Shown one piece after another: positions 17,754 through 23,987 of a stretch of DNA of 44,398 nucleotides. This DNA is from Comamonadaceae bacterium (GTDB taxonomy: Bacteria > Pseudomonadota > Gammaproteobacteria > Burkholderiales > Burkholderiaceae_C): contig CANJWZ010000037.1 in NCBI GenBank assembly GCA_947478725.1, positions 1 through 44,398 on the forward strand, written 5' to 3'. The position numbers and the translations under genes are program-made. Each line of letters starts with the position of its first letter. The stretch's first letter is position 1. Below the pieces are notes generated by a model. It saw nothing but the letters and a program-made list of their open reading frames with translations. It did not search any database and was not told where the DNA came from.

Positions 17754-19454
17754 ATGAATAAATATTTCGCAAAAATACTTACGTTATTTTTCCTACTCAC
17801 AGTTGGAACTGGAAATGCTCAAACCAGCCTTTCGAACTTGTCGAATTTATTGAAATTTACCGAACTATTCAACAAGCAAATTTCTCATGTCAAAGAAGAA
17901 ATGAACAGAAATTTGAATGCCGATCCTAAATTCAATAATTCCGAGCTTAAAACGTGTAATGGAAATGTAAATAACTGGGATGATTGCAACGGAAAATTAT
18001 CTTCTGAAGATTCAAGTGGTAAAAAAGAGTATGAAGGAGAATTTCGCAATGGAAAACCAAACGGAATAGGTAGACAAAAGAGAAGTGATCGTATTTATTA
18101 TGGCGAATTTAAGGATGGACTTCCAAATGGTGCTGGAGATTTACGGTACGAAGATTCAAATTACATTGTGCGAACTATTGGAGGCTTTAAAAATGGAAGG
18201 GTATTTGGAAAAATAGAAAAAACAACAAAATTTTTAAAAGGAGGCGGGCAGTCGGGTATTTGCTCTGGCATATTCGATGACAAAGGATGGGAAGGACTTG
18301 TAAATTGCAGATTTGAAACAGGGCATACCTACAGCGGAGGTATGGACTTAAATGAAAATTTTTCTGGCGAAGGTACTTATACATGGCCTGATGGCTGGAA
18401 ATATATTGGGGGTCACAAAGAAAATGTTCCTGATGGATTTGGAGTCAAATACAACGAGCGAGGTATTCCAGTAAATTCAGGCATTTGGCAAGGCGGTGTA
18501 TTTATTCAAGCTGCCGCCGCTCCATCTCAGGCAATTGCAAATAATGCTACGGCGAATTCAAGAACCAATGCAGAAATCACATCGACACTTACCGAATTGA
18601 AGAAATCAATCGAAGGCCTCAAAAGTCAACAGATTAATAATGAAGATTCAAATATTGCCAACTCTATTCAAAATAGAAATTCTCAACAGGCCACAATGAT
18701 TTCGCCTAGTACGAACAACAAGTCAGAAAGTAAAATAATTCTCAATAAATTAGCCAATAGAAAAGCTCTTATAATTGGAAATGATAACTATAAATCTGTT
18801 GCTAAGCTTGAAAATGCACGGGAAGACGCAAGAACAATTGCGGCAAATCTGTCTTCCGTTGGTTATCAAGTGACATTAAAACTAGACCTTACCGAAAAAG
18901 AAATGAAGGCCAGTTTGCGAACATTTGCGAGTCAAGTTGAAGGTGGTGACGAAGTTATGTTCTTCTACGCAGGTCATGGTGTTCAACTTGGAGCCGCAAA
19001 CTATCTGCTTCCAATCGACATACTTGGCGACAGTGAGGCGCAAGTTAGAGACGAAGCCATACAACTTCAAAGAATCCTAGACGATATGTCTGAGAGAAAG
19101 GCTAAATTCACTTTGGCAATGATTGATGCATGTAGAGATAATCCATTCAAGTCATCTGGCAGAGCAATTGGCGGTAGAGGACTTGCTCCGACTACTGCCG
19201 CCACAGGACAAATGGTTATTTTCTCTGCGGGGACAGGGCAACAAGCACTGGATAAATTGAGTGCCTCTGATAAAAACAAGAACGGTCTTTTCACGCGAGT
19301 TTTTATTCAGGAAATGCAAAAGCCCAATCAGAGCATAGACCGAGTTGTGAAAAACGTTCGTAATCAAGTTGCAGAGTTAGCCAAGTCAGTGGGACATGAA
19401 CAAGTTCCCTCTATTTATGACCAGGTCTTAGGTGACTTCTACTTCAAAAAATAA
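17754..19454 (+). CDS. Exported MORN-repeat and caspase-domain (peptidase C14) protein
   Basis: 566 residues. A signal peptide (about 1-22, NKYFAKILTLFFLLTVGTG then NAQ) directs it out of the cytoplasm. MORN repeats lie at about 93-134 (YEGEFRNGKPNGIGR, YYGEFKDGLPNGAGDL) and 193-237 (FSGEGTYTWPDGWKYIGG, PDGFGVKYNERG). A polar, helix-prone linker covers about 255-325. The caspase-like domain spans about 334-563 with the expected dyad His408 (FFYAGHGVQLG) and Cys460 (AMIDACRDNP). Base composition is strikingly AT-rich against its neighbours, suggesting transfer. The AAGGAG site fixes the start. It is probably a periplasmic or surface cysteine peptidase; the target is unknown. Confidence 0.88.
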   Translation: MNKYFAKILTLFFLLTVGTGNAQTSLSNLSNLLKFTELFNKQISHVKEEMNRNLNADPKFNNSELKTCNGNVNNWDDCNGKLSSEDSSGKKEYEGEFRNGKPNGIGRQKRSDRIYYGEFKDGLPNGAGDLRYEDSNYIVRTIGGFKNGRVFGKIEKTTKFLKGGGQSGICSGIFDDKGWEGLVNCRFETGHTYSGGMDLNENFSGEGTYTWPDGWKYIGGHKENVPDGFGVKYNERGIPVNSGIWQGGVFIQAAAAPSQAIANNATANSRTNAEITSTLTELKKSIEGLKSQQINNEDSNIANSIQNRNSQQATMISPSTNNKSESKIILNKLANRKALIIGNDNYKSVAKLENAREDARTIAANLSSVGYQVTLKLDLTEKEMKASLRTFASQVEGGDEVMFFYAGHGVQLGAANYLLPIDILGDSEAQVRDEAIQLQRILDDMSERKAKFTLAMIDACRDNPFKSSGRAIGGRGLAPTTAATGQMVIFSAGTGQQALDKLSASDKNKNGLFTRVFIQEMQKPNQSIDRVVKNVRNQVAELAKSVGHEQVPSIYDQVLGDFYFKK

Positions 19455-19663
19455 ATTCAACGGTTTCAAAATCTCCCGTGTGCTAGTGTGCCTACGATTA
19501 CAGCTCCGGGGTTGACTGATTGTTGACCTGTTGGTGACCGCTGCTGATGTTGGCTTGCTTCACAAAGGTTGCCGCCTGCTCTCGGTATTGCAGGTCAACC
19601 AGAGCCGATATCCACAGGGCTTTGCAAGGTGGTTAATGGGGTACATCGGATACCAAGGGAAAG
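19455..19663. other. Intergenic stretch, no gene seen
   Basis: No supported coding sequence. GTTGACCTG and its inverse CAGGTCAAC occur about 60 nt apart (near 19521 and 19590) and could form a hairpin. The direct repeat R1 begins at 19664. Confidence 0.35.
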
Positions 19664-19888
19664 AATCGGGATCAGACTCCGATCAACCAGTATCTGCTAC
19701 CAATAAAAGAGCTTCCAACCCATATTTCACTTGGTCTACAGCCGATTTTATGCTTAAAAAGGCTTTTTAAACACTTTCTAGGCGTTTCAACGGCTACCTC
19801 GCGTGTTCAGGCTCTTGCAGCGCCCGCCACATGACTTTGCCAGCGCCGCTTTTGGGCAGCGCATCGACAAACTGCACCACGCGTGGGT
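19664..19888. repeat. Direct repeat R1 (displaced copy of the acyl-CoA ligase 3' region)
   Basis: Starts AATCGGGATCAGACTCCGAT and ends CGCGTGGGT. It matches 23761-23987 in the same orientation. It includes the ligase 3' end (19794-19888), where 87 of 95 bases agree in an ungapped hand alignment, and the downstream non-coding DNA with a TAGCT-type repeat, which is more diverged. Confidence 0.85.
19794..19888 (-). pseudogene. 3'-terminal fragment of an acyl-CoA ligase gene
   Basis: The minus strand encodes RVVQFVDALPKSGAGKVMW and then RALQEPEHAR and a stop. This is the last 31 residues of the ligase at 23893-25599 with two substitutions (EPEHAR against EAEHAK). Homology ends abruptly at 19888. 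No start or upstream domain is present, so it is a non-functional relic. Confidence 0.85.
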
Positions 19889-19889
19889 C

Positions 19890-19986
19890 TTGAGAGAATA
19901 GGAGTGAGTCGCCCATTAGTCACCCTGTGCGTTTTTGAATACCTATTAACGCCGTCACCAAAGATTTTTTCCGCCTGAGCAATCAT
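19890..19986 (-). pseudogene. Possible remnant of a DUF2384 (Xre/ParS/MbcA-type) antitoxin C-terminus
   Basis: Directly after the higA stop, the minus strand can encode MIAQAEKIFGDGVN and, later in the same frame, TNGRLTPILS. These recall the AEKVFGD and GGRTPLSLL stretches of DUF2384 antitoxins. The middle does not fit and the frame runs into repeat R1. A very weak call. Confidence 0.2.
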
Positions 19987-20294
19987 CACGCCACAACAGG
20001 CGCCTGAAATACCCGAATCCTGGGTGCGATCTTCTCGGTCAAGGTGCGCGCCGCCACCCGCATGTCGTACTCGGTCTGCAGATTCATCCAGAACCGTGGC
20101 GCCATGTTGAAAAACAGGCCCAGCCGCACTGCCGTATCCGCAGTGATTGGCCGGTTGCCATTGACCAAGTCACTGATACGGCTGGGTGAGACGTCAATGT
20201 CTGCGGCCAGCTGGCGGGCGGAGATGCCCATTGGTTTCATGAAGTCTTCCAGCAAGATTTCGCCGGGGTGAATTTCGTCAAGTAGTTCAGCCAT
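19986..20294 (-). CDS. higA: HigA-type antitoxin
   Basis: 102 residues. MAELLDEIHPGEILLEDFMK followed by PMGISARQLAADIDVSPSRI and SDLVNGNRPITADTAVRLGL is the HigA helix-turn-helix domain; FFNMAPRFWMNLQTEYDMRV is the conserved end of that domain. It lies 9 nt after the toxin gene in the toxin-first order normal for higBA. It should neutralise HigB and bind the operon promoter. Confidence 0.92.
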   Translation of the reverse strand: MAELLDEIHPGEILLEDFMKPMGISARQLAADIDVSPSRISDLVNGNRPITADTAVRLGLFFNMAPRFWMNLQTEYDMRVAARTLTEKIAPRIRVFQAPVVA

Positions 20295-20303
20295 TGTTAA
20301 CTC

Positions 20304-20582
20304 CTAGTGGTAGTCCACGATTTCGACTTGGTAGGCGCCGTCTTCTTGCCACACAAAACAGATGCGCCACTGGTCGTTGACCCGGATACTGTGTTGCCCC
20401 CGGCGGTCGCCCTTGAGCGCTTCGAGCTGATTTCCGGGGGGGACCCTCAAACTGGCCAAATCGGTCGCAGCATGCAGTTGCAAGAGCTTGCGCCGCGCCA
20501 CGCGTTCGATGTTCCTGAACCGGGGTGCAGCCTTGCTGCCGAAAAGCACCTCGGTATCAACACACAAGAACGAGTGAATCAT
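20304..20582 (-). CDS. higB: HigB/RelE-fold mRNA interferase toxin
   Basis: 92 residues from MIHSFLCVDTEVLFGSKAAP. Family blocks are RFRNIERVARRKLLQLHAAT, VPPGNQLEALKGDRRGQHSI and RVNDQWRICFVWQEDGAYQV, ending EIVDYH, with the basic and aromatic residues used by ribosome-dependent HigB toxins. The frame is open for 27 more codons upstream, but family length and promoter position favour the ATG at 20582. No ribosome binding site is seen; the -10 box ends 7 nt upstream, so the mRNA may be leaderless. Confidence 0.9.
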   Translation of the reverse strand: MIHSFLCVDTEVLFGSKAAPRFRNIERVARRKLLQLHAATDLASLRVPPGNQLEALKGDRRGQHSIRVNDQWRICFVWQEDGAYQVEIVDYH

Positions 20583-20588
20583 GGCTGA

Positions 20589-20617
20589 ATAATATTCTGC
20601 GATGCGGAACCTGTCAA
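20589..20617 (-). promoter_or_regulatory. Near-consensus sigma-70 promoter of higBA
   Basis: TTGACA (20612-20617) is followed after exactly 17 nt by TATTAT (20589-20594), read on the minus strand. The expected start of transcription, 6-8 nt downstream, coincides with the higB ATG (20580-20582). Confidence 0.7.
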
Positions 20618-20675
20618 GCAGACCGGGTCCTTCGGTTAGGGAAAGAACCGGGTTCAGACTCATGTTAGCCAGTAT

Positions 20676-20847
20676 TTGCTATCTATAAAATAGCGTCTAG
20701 CGCATATTTTATAGGGCTTGTAGGCACTATTAGCACCTAAAAAAGGCACTGGTTGTAACCGTTGTTGAGCATTCCAGGCCAATGGCTATTAGCCATGGCA
20801 GCGCCCGAATGTATAGCGAGTGCGAGTCAATTGGCGTCTGATCACAG
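20676..20847 (+). repeat. Direct repeat B (right copy of repeat A)
   Basis: Begins with a TAGCT-type element (TAGCGTCTAGCGCATATTTT) and continues as a diverged copy of 17494-17621: GTAGGCACTATTAGCACCTA, GTAACCGTT, GGCCAATGGCTATTAGC, GGCAGCGCCCGAATG and CAATTGGCGTCTGA. Same orientation as copy A, about 3.2 kb away. It occupies most of the higB-vapB gap. Confidence 0.6.
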
Positions 20848-20863
20848 TTTGTCCATCGTTGGC

Positions 20864-20907
20864 TTGACCTCTCCTTAGCGCGCAAAATGTAATAATCATG
20901 GTATTAC
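20864..20907 (+). promoter_or_regulatory. vapB promoter with overlapping operator
   Basis: TTGACC (20864-20869) and TGTAAT (20888-20893) are spaced by 18 nt. An inverted repeat GTAATA-N7-TATTAC (20889-20894 and 20902-20907) overlaps the -10 box, as expected for antitoxin autorepression. A GGGGAG ribosome binding site lies before the ATG at 20926. Confidence 0.55.
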
Positions 20908-20925
20908 CTTCTTGGGGAGCAAAAC

Positions 20926-21216
20926 ATGACCATGACCGTCAAACTCGACCCGCCGCTGGAGCGGGCTTTGCGTAACCGCTGTGCCAGCCTGGGGCGCTCT
21001 GCCAGTGCGGTGATGCGCGATGCGCTGCAAAGTTATTTGGCGCAAACCGCTTTGCCTGCACCTTCTGCTTATGAACTGGGCAAAGACTTGTTTGGTTTGT
21101 ATGGTGGCCCTGTCAACCTGGCCAGCGACCGCAAGGCTGAACTGGCCAAGATTTGGGATGAGAAGCGCCCGCTGCAAGTCAATGAACGAAAGGTTGCGCG
21201 GCGTGGCAAAGCTTAA
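20926..21216 (+). CDS. VapB/CopG-like antitoxin
   Basis: 96 residues. MTMTVKLDPPLERALRNRCA followed by SLGRSASAVMRDALQSYLAQ is a ribbon-helix-helix fold. The second half (YELGKDLFGLYGGPVNLASD and a basic end) would wrap the toxin. An alternative ATG two codons in is possible. It overlaps the PIN toxin gene. Its own promoter and operator lie upstream. Confidence 0.8.
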   Translation: MTMTVKLDPPLERALRNRCASLGRSASAVMRDALQSYLAQTALPAPSAYELGKDLFGLYGGPVNLASDRKAELAKIWDEKRPLQVNERKVARRGKA

Positions 21217-21679
21217 GGTAACGGAGCAAGCAACCGCACTGGGCCAGGTAGTCGCTGACAGTGGGCCGTTGCTGGCATTGTTCAACCGCGCAGACCGCTG
21301 GCATGCGCCCGTAGTGCAATGGCTTGAAACCAACCCACAGGCCAGATTACTGACCACTTGGCCCGTGTTAACAGAAGTATGCGCGCTGCTGGCCCGGCGT
21401 GTGGGCAATGAAGCTGCACTGGATTTTTTGCGTTGGTGCCAGCGCGGCGGTGTAACACTCGACGCGCCCGCTGCGGATACGTTGCCGCAAACTCTGGCGC
21501 AGGTGTTGTTGATCAGCGAACGGGTTCGCGACTTGCCATTTGACCTGGCTGACGCGTCGGTTGCCGAAGCGGCCGCCAGGCACGGCACACGCCATGTGCT
21601 GACGATTGATTCAGACTTTGATGTGTACCGTGATGCCAAAGGCAAAGCCCTGCGGCATGTGCTGCGGGACGGTTGGTAG
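21182..21679 (+). CDS. PIN-domain toxin (VapC-like)
   Basis: 165 residues from the ATG, or 158 from a GTG at 21203, which has a better AAAGG ribosome binding site. The core is QVVADSGPLLALFNRADRWH, TTWPVLTEVCALLARRVGNE, LPFDLADASVAEAAARHGTR and VLTIDSDFDVYRD, giving the four acidic PIN positions. It overlaps the antitoxin gene by 35 nt (14 nt from the GTG). Its stop TAG is followed in the same frame by a relic of a RelE-type toxin. Confidence 0.83.
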   Translation: MNERLRGVAKLKVTEQATALGQVVADSGPLLALFNRADRWHAPVVQWLETNPQARLLTTWPVLTEVCALLARRVGNEAALDFLRWCQRGGVTLDAPAADTLPQTLAQVLLISERVRDLPFDLADASVAEAAARHGTRHVLTIDSDFDVYRDAKGKALRHVLRDGW

Positions 21680-21865
21680 TTAGACAGTCCCATCACCTCT
21701 CCTTGGCAGCGTGCGGGTATGGGCAAGCGGGGTGGTGCAAGGGTGATTTATTTCAATCGCCTTGACGTTGGCCTGATTGTGTTGCTGACGGTTTACACCA
21801 AAACCAAATTTGACAATCTTCGCCCTGAGTTTTTGAATTACCTGAAGGAGCAGACCCATGACTGA
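21680..21865 (+). pseudogene. C-terminal remnant of a RelE/HigB-type toxin
   Basis: Translation reads SPWQRAGMGKRGGARVIYFN, then RLDVGLIVLLTVYTKTKFDN and LRPEFLNYLKEQTHD, then TGA at 21863-21865. The GKRGGARVIYF and LLTVYTK-KFDNL blocks are the C-terminal half of RelE-like toxins; the N-terminal half is missing. The longest ATG-started frame (21719) gives only 48 residues. The stop overlaps the antitoxin start by 8 nt, which preserves the original operon join. Confidence 0.75.
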
Positions 21866-22238
21866 CCGCCCTAAATTGACATCTAAGGTGACATCGAAGG
21901 TGACATCTAAAGTGACCGCTAAAACGCCCGCCGCTGTACCGCCGCCCGAGTTTTGGGCGGGCGTCGACCCTGACATTGCGGCATTTGAGCGCGGCTTGTT
22001 GGAGTCTTTGGGCCAGGCAAAGCGCGGTGAGTTTGCCGCCGTGCATACGCCCGAGCAAATCGCTGCTCGCCGCCGTGGCAGGCCCACGGGCAGCGTGCAG
22101 GTGTCGACAAAAGAGCCCGTGAAAATCCGCTTGGACCCAGACGTGCTGGCCGCCCTGCGGGCCACGGGGGATGGCTGGCAAACACCCATCAACAGCACCT
22201 TACGGGCGTCTTTAGAGTTGGCCGGGCGGCTTGGGTGA
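21858..22238 (+). CDS. Antitoxin with DUF4415/BrnA-like C-terminal domain
   Basis: 126 residues. The N-terminus has four TSK/TAK repeats (KLTSKVTSKVTSKVTAKT). The middle FERGLLESLGQAKRGEFAAV followed by HTPEQIAARRRGRP resembles antitoxins paired with RelE-type toxins. The C-terminal VKIRLDPDVLAALRATGDGW followed by QTPINSTLRASLELA is the ribbon-helix-helix domain of DUF4415/BrnA. No BrnT is present; the upstream partner is the broken RelE-type gene, so this looks like an orphan antitoxin. AAGGAG lies at 21844-21849, 8 nt before the ATG. Confidence 0.75.
   Translation: MTDRPKLTSKVTSKVTSKVTAKTPAAVPPPEFWAGVDPDIAAFERGLLESLGQAKRGEFAAVHTPEQIAARRRGRPTGSVQVSTKEPVKIRLDPDVLAALRATGDGWQTPINSTLRASLELAGRLG
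21876..21923 (+). repeat. Four tandem 12-nt repeats in an antitoxin gene
   Basis: The units TTGACATCTAAG, GTGACATCGAAG, GTGACATCTAAA and GTGACCGCTAAA encode LTSK, VTSK, VTSK and VTAK. Copy number could vary by slippage without shifting the frame. Confidence 0.8.
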
Positions 22239-22280
22239 TGTATGCAAAGGGAATGAGGTTGTTGTGAGTGGTTTGGAGCC

Positions 22281-22343
22281 GTTTTCAGGTAGCTTTTAGG
22301 CTTTTAGCCCAATGAAATCGGGGGCTAGCAGCTACTTTTTTTG
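22281..22343 (-). repeat. Interspersed TAGCT-type repeat, inverted copy
   Basis: The reverse complement reads GTAGCTGCTAGCCCCCGATT and then TCATTGGGCTAAAAGCC, nearly the same as the copy at 10248-10300. Part of the 22239-22507 gap, in which I see no gene. Confidence 0.6.
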
Positions 22344-22345
22344 AG

Positions 22346-22376
22346 AAGAACAAGGGTCAGTCTGACCCCAGTTCTT
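22346..22376. repeat. 31-nt near-perfect palindrome
   Basis: AAGAAC-AA-GGGTCAG-T-CTGACCC-CA-GTTCTT. The inner GGGTCAG/CTGACCC and outer AAGAAC/GTTCTT arms pair perfectly with only a 2-nt mismatch between them. No T-run follows, so it is not a typical terminator. It could be an operator or the end of an element. Confidence 0.6.
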
Positions 22377-22507
22377 CCCCGTCGTTGCTCACCGCTATTG
22401 TGCTTGCAGTGATCTACAGCAAGGCGTACATTGGGCATAGCGCCGCTTCATGACGCTGCAAAAATCTTTCACGCTTCTGGTTTCTATTCAATCAAAAGGA
22501 AAACATC

Positions 22508-23425
22508 ATGGACGGACTGAATTCAATGACTATATTTTGGATACTGTTTGCAATTGCAGTAATTATTTTTGCCTTTAAAGGTATTTACCAAGTTCCCCAA
22601 TCAAAAGTATTTTTAGTCGAGAGACTTGGTAAATACCACAAAACGCTACAGTCTGGAGTTAATTTTATAATCCCATTTGTTGATAGTATAAGAACCATTA
22701 ATCCACCCATTGATATTTCTGAGCAGCAATTGTCAATTCTTGCTCAATCAGTGACAAGTGCCGACAACGTCCGCATCAAACTTGATATACAGGCTTTTTA
22801 CAGAATTACAGATGCTGCTCATTTTACTTATCGTATAGAAGATGGAAGAAAAGCAGTGCAGACGACTATTGATGCGACTGTTCGTGCATTGGTAGGCAGG
22901 AGAACCTTGGATCAGCTAAATGCTGATAGATTGCAGTTGGCATCTGAAATTGCTGAAGAAGTCAGAAATACTTCCAAGGAGTGGGGAGTATCCATGAATC
23001 GTGTTGAGATAACAGATGTCGAAGTACTAGACTTGGAATTTGTTAACACGATGCGAAACCAAGCAACTGCAGAACGTGACAAAAGAAGCACCATTATTAA
23101 TGCAGAAGCAAGCGCTCAAGACATTAGATTAAAAGCTGAAGCTGAAGCGCAAGCGATAAGAATGACAGCAGACGCAGAACTTTACAAAGAGCAAAAAAGA
23201 GCAGAGGCCATTCGGGTTATAGCCGAAGCTCAAGCATGGGCTCTTTCTACAAAAGGCGCAACACTCGAGAGTGATGGCGCCAAATTTGCTCAACAAAGCG
23301 AGATACTGCAAGGTCAGGTTGACGCGTTGCACAGCATTGGAAACTCCAAAAGTTCAAAATTAATCATCGTACCCACTGATTTGGTGCAGGCAGTTTCCAG
23401 TCTAGGAAATTTATTTAAAAAGTAA
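22508..23425 (+). CDS. SPFH/Band 7 (stomatin-like, QmcA-type) membrane protein
   Basis: 305 residues. One membrane segment lies at about 8-26 (IFWILFAIAVIIFAFKGIY), followed by the SPFH domain (VPQSKVFLVERLGKYHKTLQ, GVNFIIPFVDSI, PPIDISEQ, ALVGRRTLDQLNADR). A long Ala/Glu coiled coil follows (about 185-250, ATAERDKRSTIINAEASAQ onward) and a C-terminal IIVPTDLVQAVSSLG. Such proteins form large ring scaffolds at the inner membrane. AAGGAAAACATC precedes the ATG. The gene is AT-rich, unlike the flanking TA genes, and is followed after 5 nt by a small NfeD-like partner. Confidence 0.92.
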   Translation: MDGLNSMTIFWILFAIAVIIFAFKGIYQVPQSKVFLVERLGKYHKTLQSGVNFIIPFVDSIRTINPPIDISEQQLSILAQSVTSADNVRIKLDIQAFYRITDAAHFTYRIEDGRKAVQTTIDATVRALVGRRTLDQLNADRLQLASEIAEEVRNTSKEWGVSMNRVEITDVEVLDLEFVNTMRNQATAERDKRSTIINAEASAQDIRLKAEAEAQAIRMTADAELYKEQKRAEAIRVIAEAQAWALSTKGATLESDGAKFAQQSEILQGQVDALHSIGNSKSSKLIIVPTDLVQAVSSLGNLFKK

Positions 23426-23430
23426 AGATT

Positions 23431-23706
23431 ATGAACTTTCTCGATTTGTATGTAATTTTCTTTTCGATAGCTCTTTTACTTTTAGTTGTTGAAGTGTGGA
23501 TGGGAATGACATTGGGAATTGCCCTGGCTGGCTCATTGGCATTTTTCACGCTTGCGATATTAGAGTTAATCGGGATTTTACATGGATTAAATAGTTACTT
23601 GATTACTGGTTCAATAATTTTTATTTTATATGTATTTTTGATATTGCGGTTTTTTAAAAAATCACTATTTGATAAAAATGAAAACAAAGATATTAATGAT
23701 TATTGA
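23431..23706 (+). CDS. Short NfeD-like membrane protein, partner of the SPFH protein
   Basis: 91 residues with about three hydrophobic segments (YVIFFSIALLLLVVEVWMGM, LGIALAGSLAFFTLAILELI, YLITGSIIFILYVFLILRFF) and a charged end. Position and topology match NfeD/YbbK-type partners of SPFH proteins. However, the soluble OB-fold domain that normally follows the membrane part is absent; the stop comes at once after KKSLFDKNENKDINDY. Very AT-rich. The remaining gap to 23760 holds no gene. Confidence 0.65.
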   Translation: MNFLDLYVIFFSIALLLLVVEVWMGMTLGIALAGSLAFFTLAILELIGILHGLNSYLITGSIIFILYVFLILRFFKKSLFDKNENKDINDY

Positions 23707-23760
23707 AATATAAATTAATACAATAAATTAATGTCATCATTTAACCCACCAAAGAGAGAA

Positions 23761-23987
23761 AATCGGGACAGACTCCGATCAACCAGTATCCGCTATTAAT
23801 AAAATAGCTGTGAGTCCATATTTTATTTTGGCTACAGCCGATTTGATGTCCAAAAATGCCGCCTTTTTAGCACTTTTTGGGTGTTTTAAAGGCTACTTCG
23901 CGTGTTCAGCCTCTTGCAGCGCGCGCCACATGACCTTGCCAGCGCCGCTTTTGGGTAGGGCGTCGACAAATTGCACCACGCGTGGGT
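23761..23987. repeat. Direct repeat R2 (copy with the intact ligase 3' end)
   Basis: Begins AATCGGGACAGACTCCGATC and ends CGCGTGGGT, the counterpart of 19664-19888. It includes a TAGCT-type repeat (near 23785-23830: ATAGCTGTGAGTCCATATTT) and the last codons of the acyl-CoA ligase gene. Confidence 0.85.

Noticed and set aside
21876..21923. 12-nt tandem repeats as a CRISPR or iteron array
   Set aside because: Units are contiguous, without spacers, and encode TSK/TAK in the antitoxin gene, so they are coding repeats.
17461..23987. Island as a prophage or ICE
   Set aside because: No integrase, relaxase, capsid, tail or replication gene can be recognised; only the repeat layout resembles insertion.
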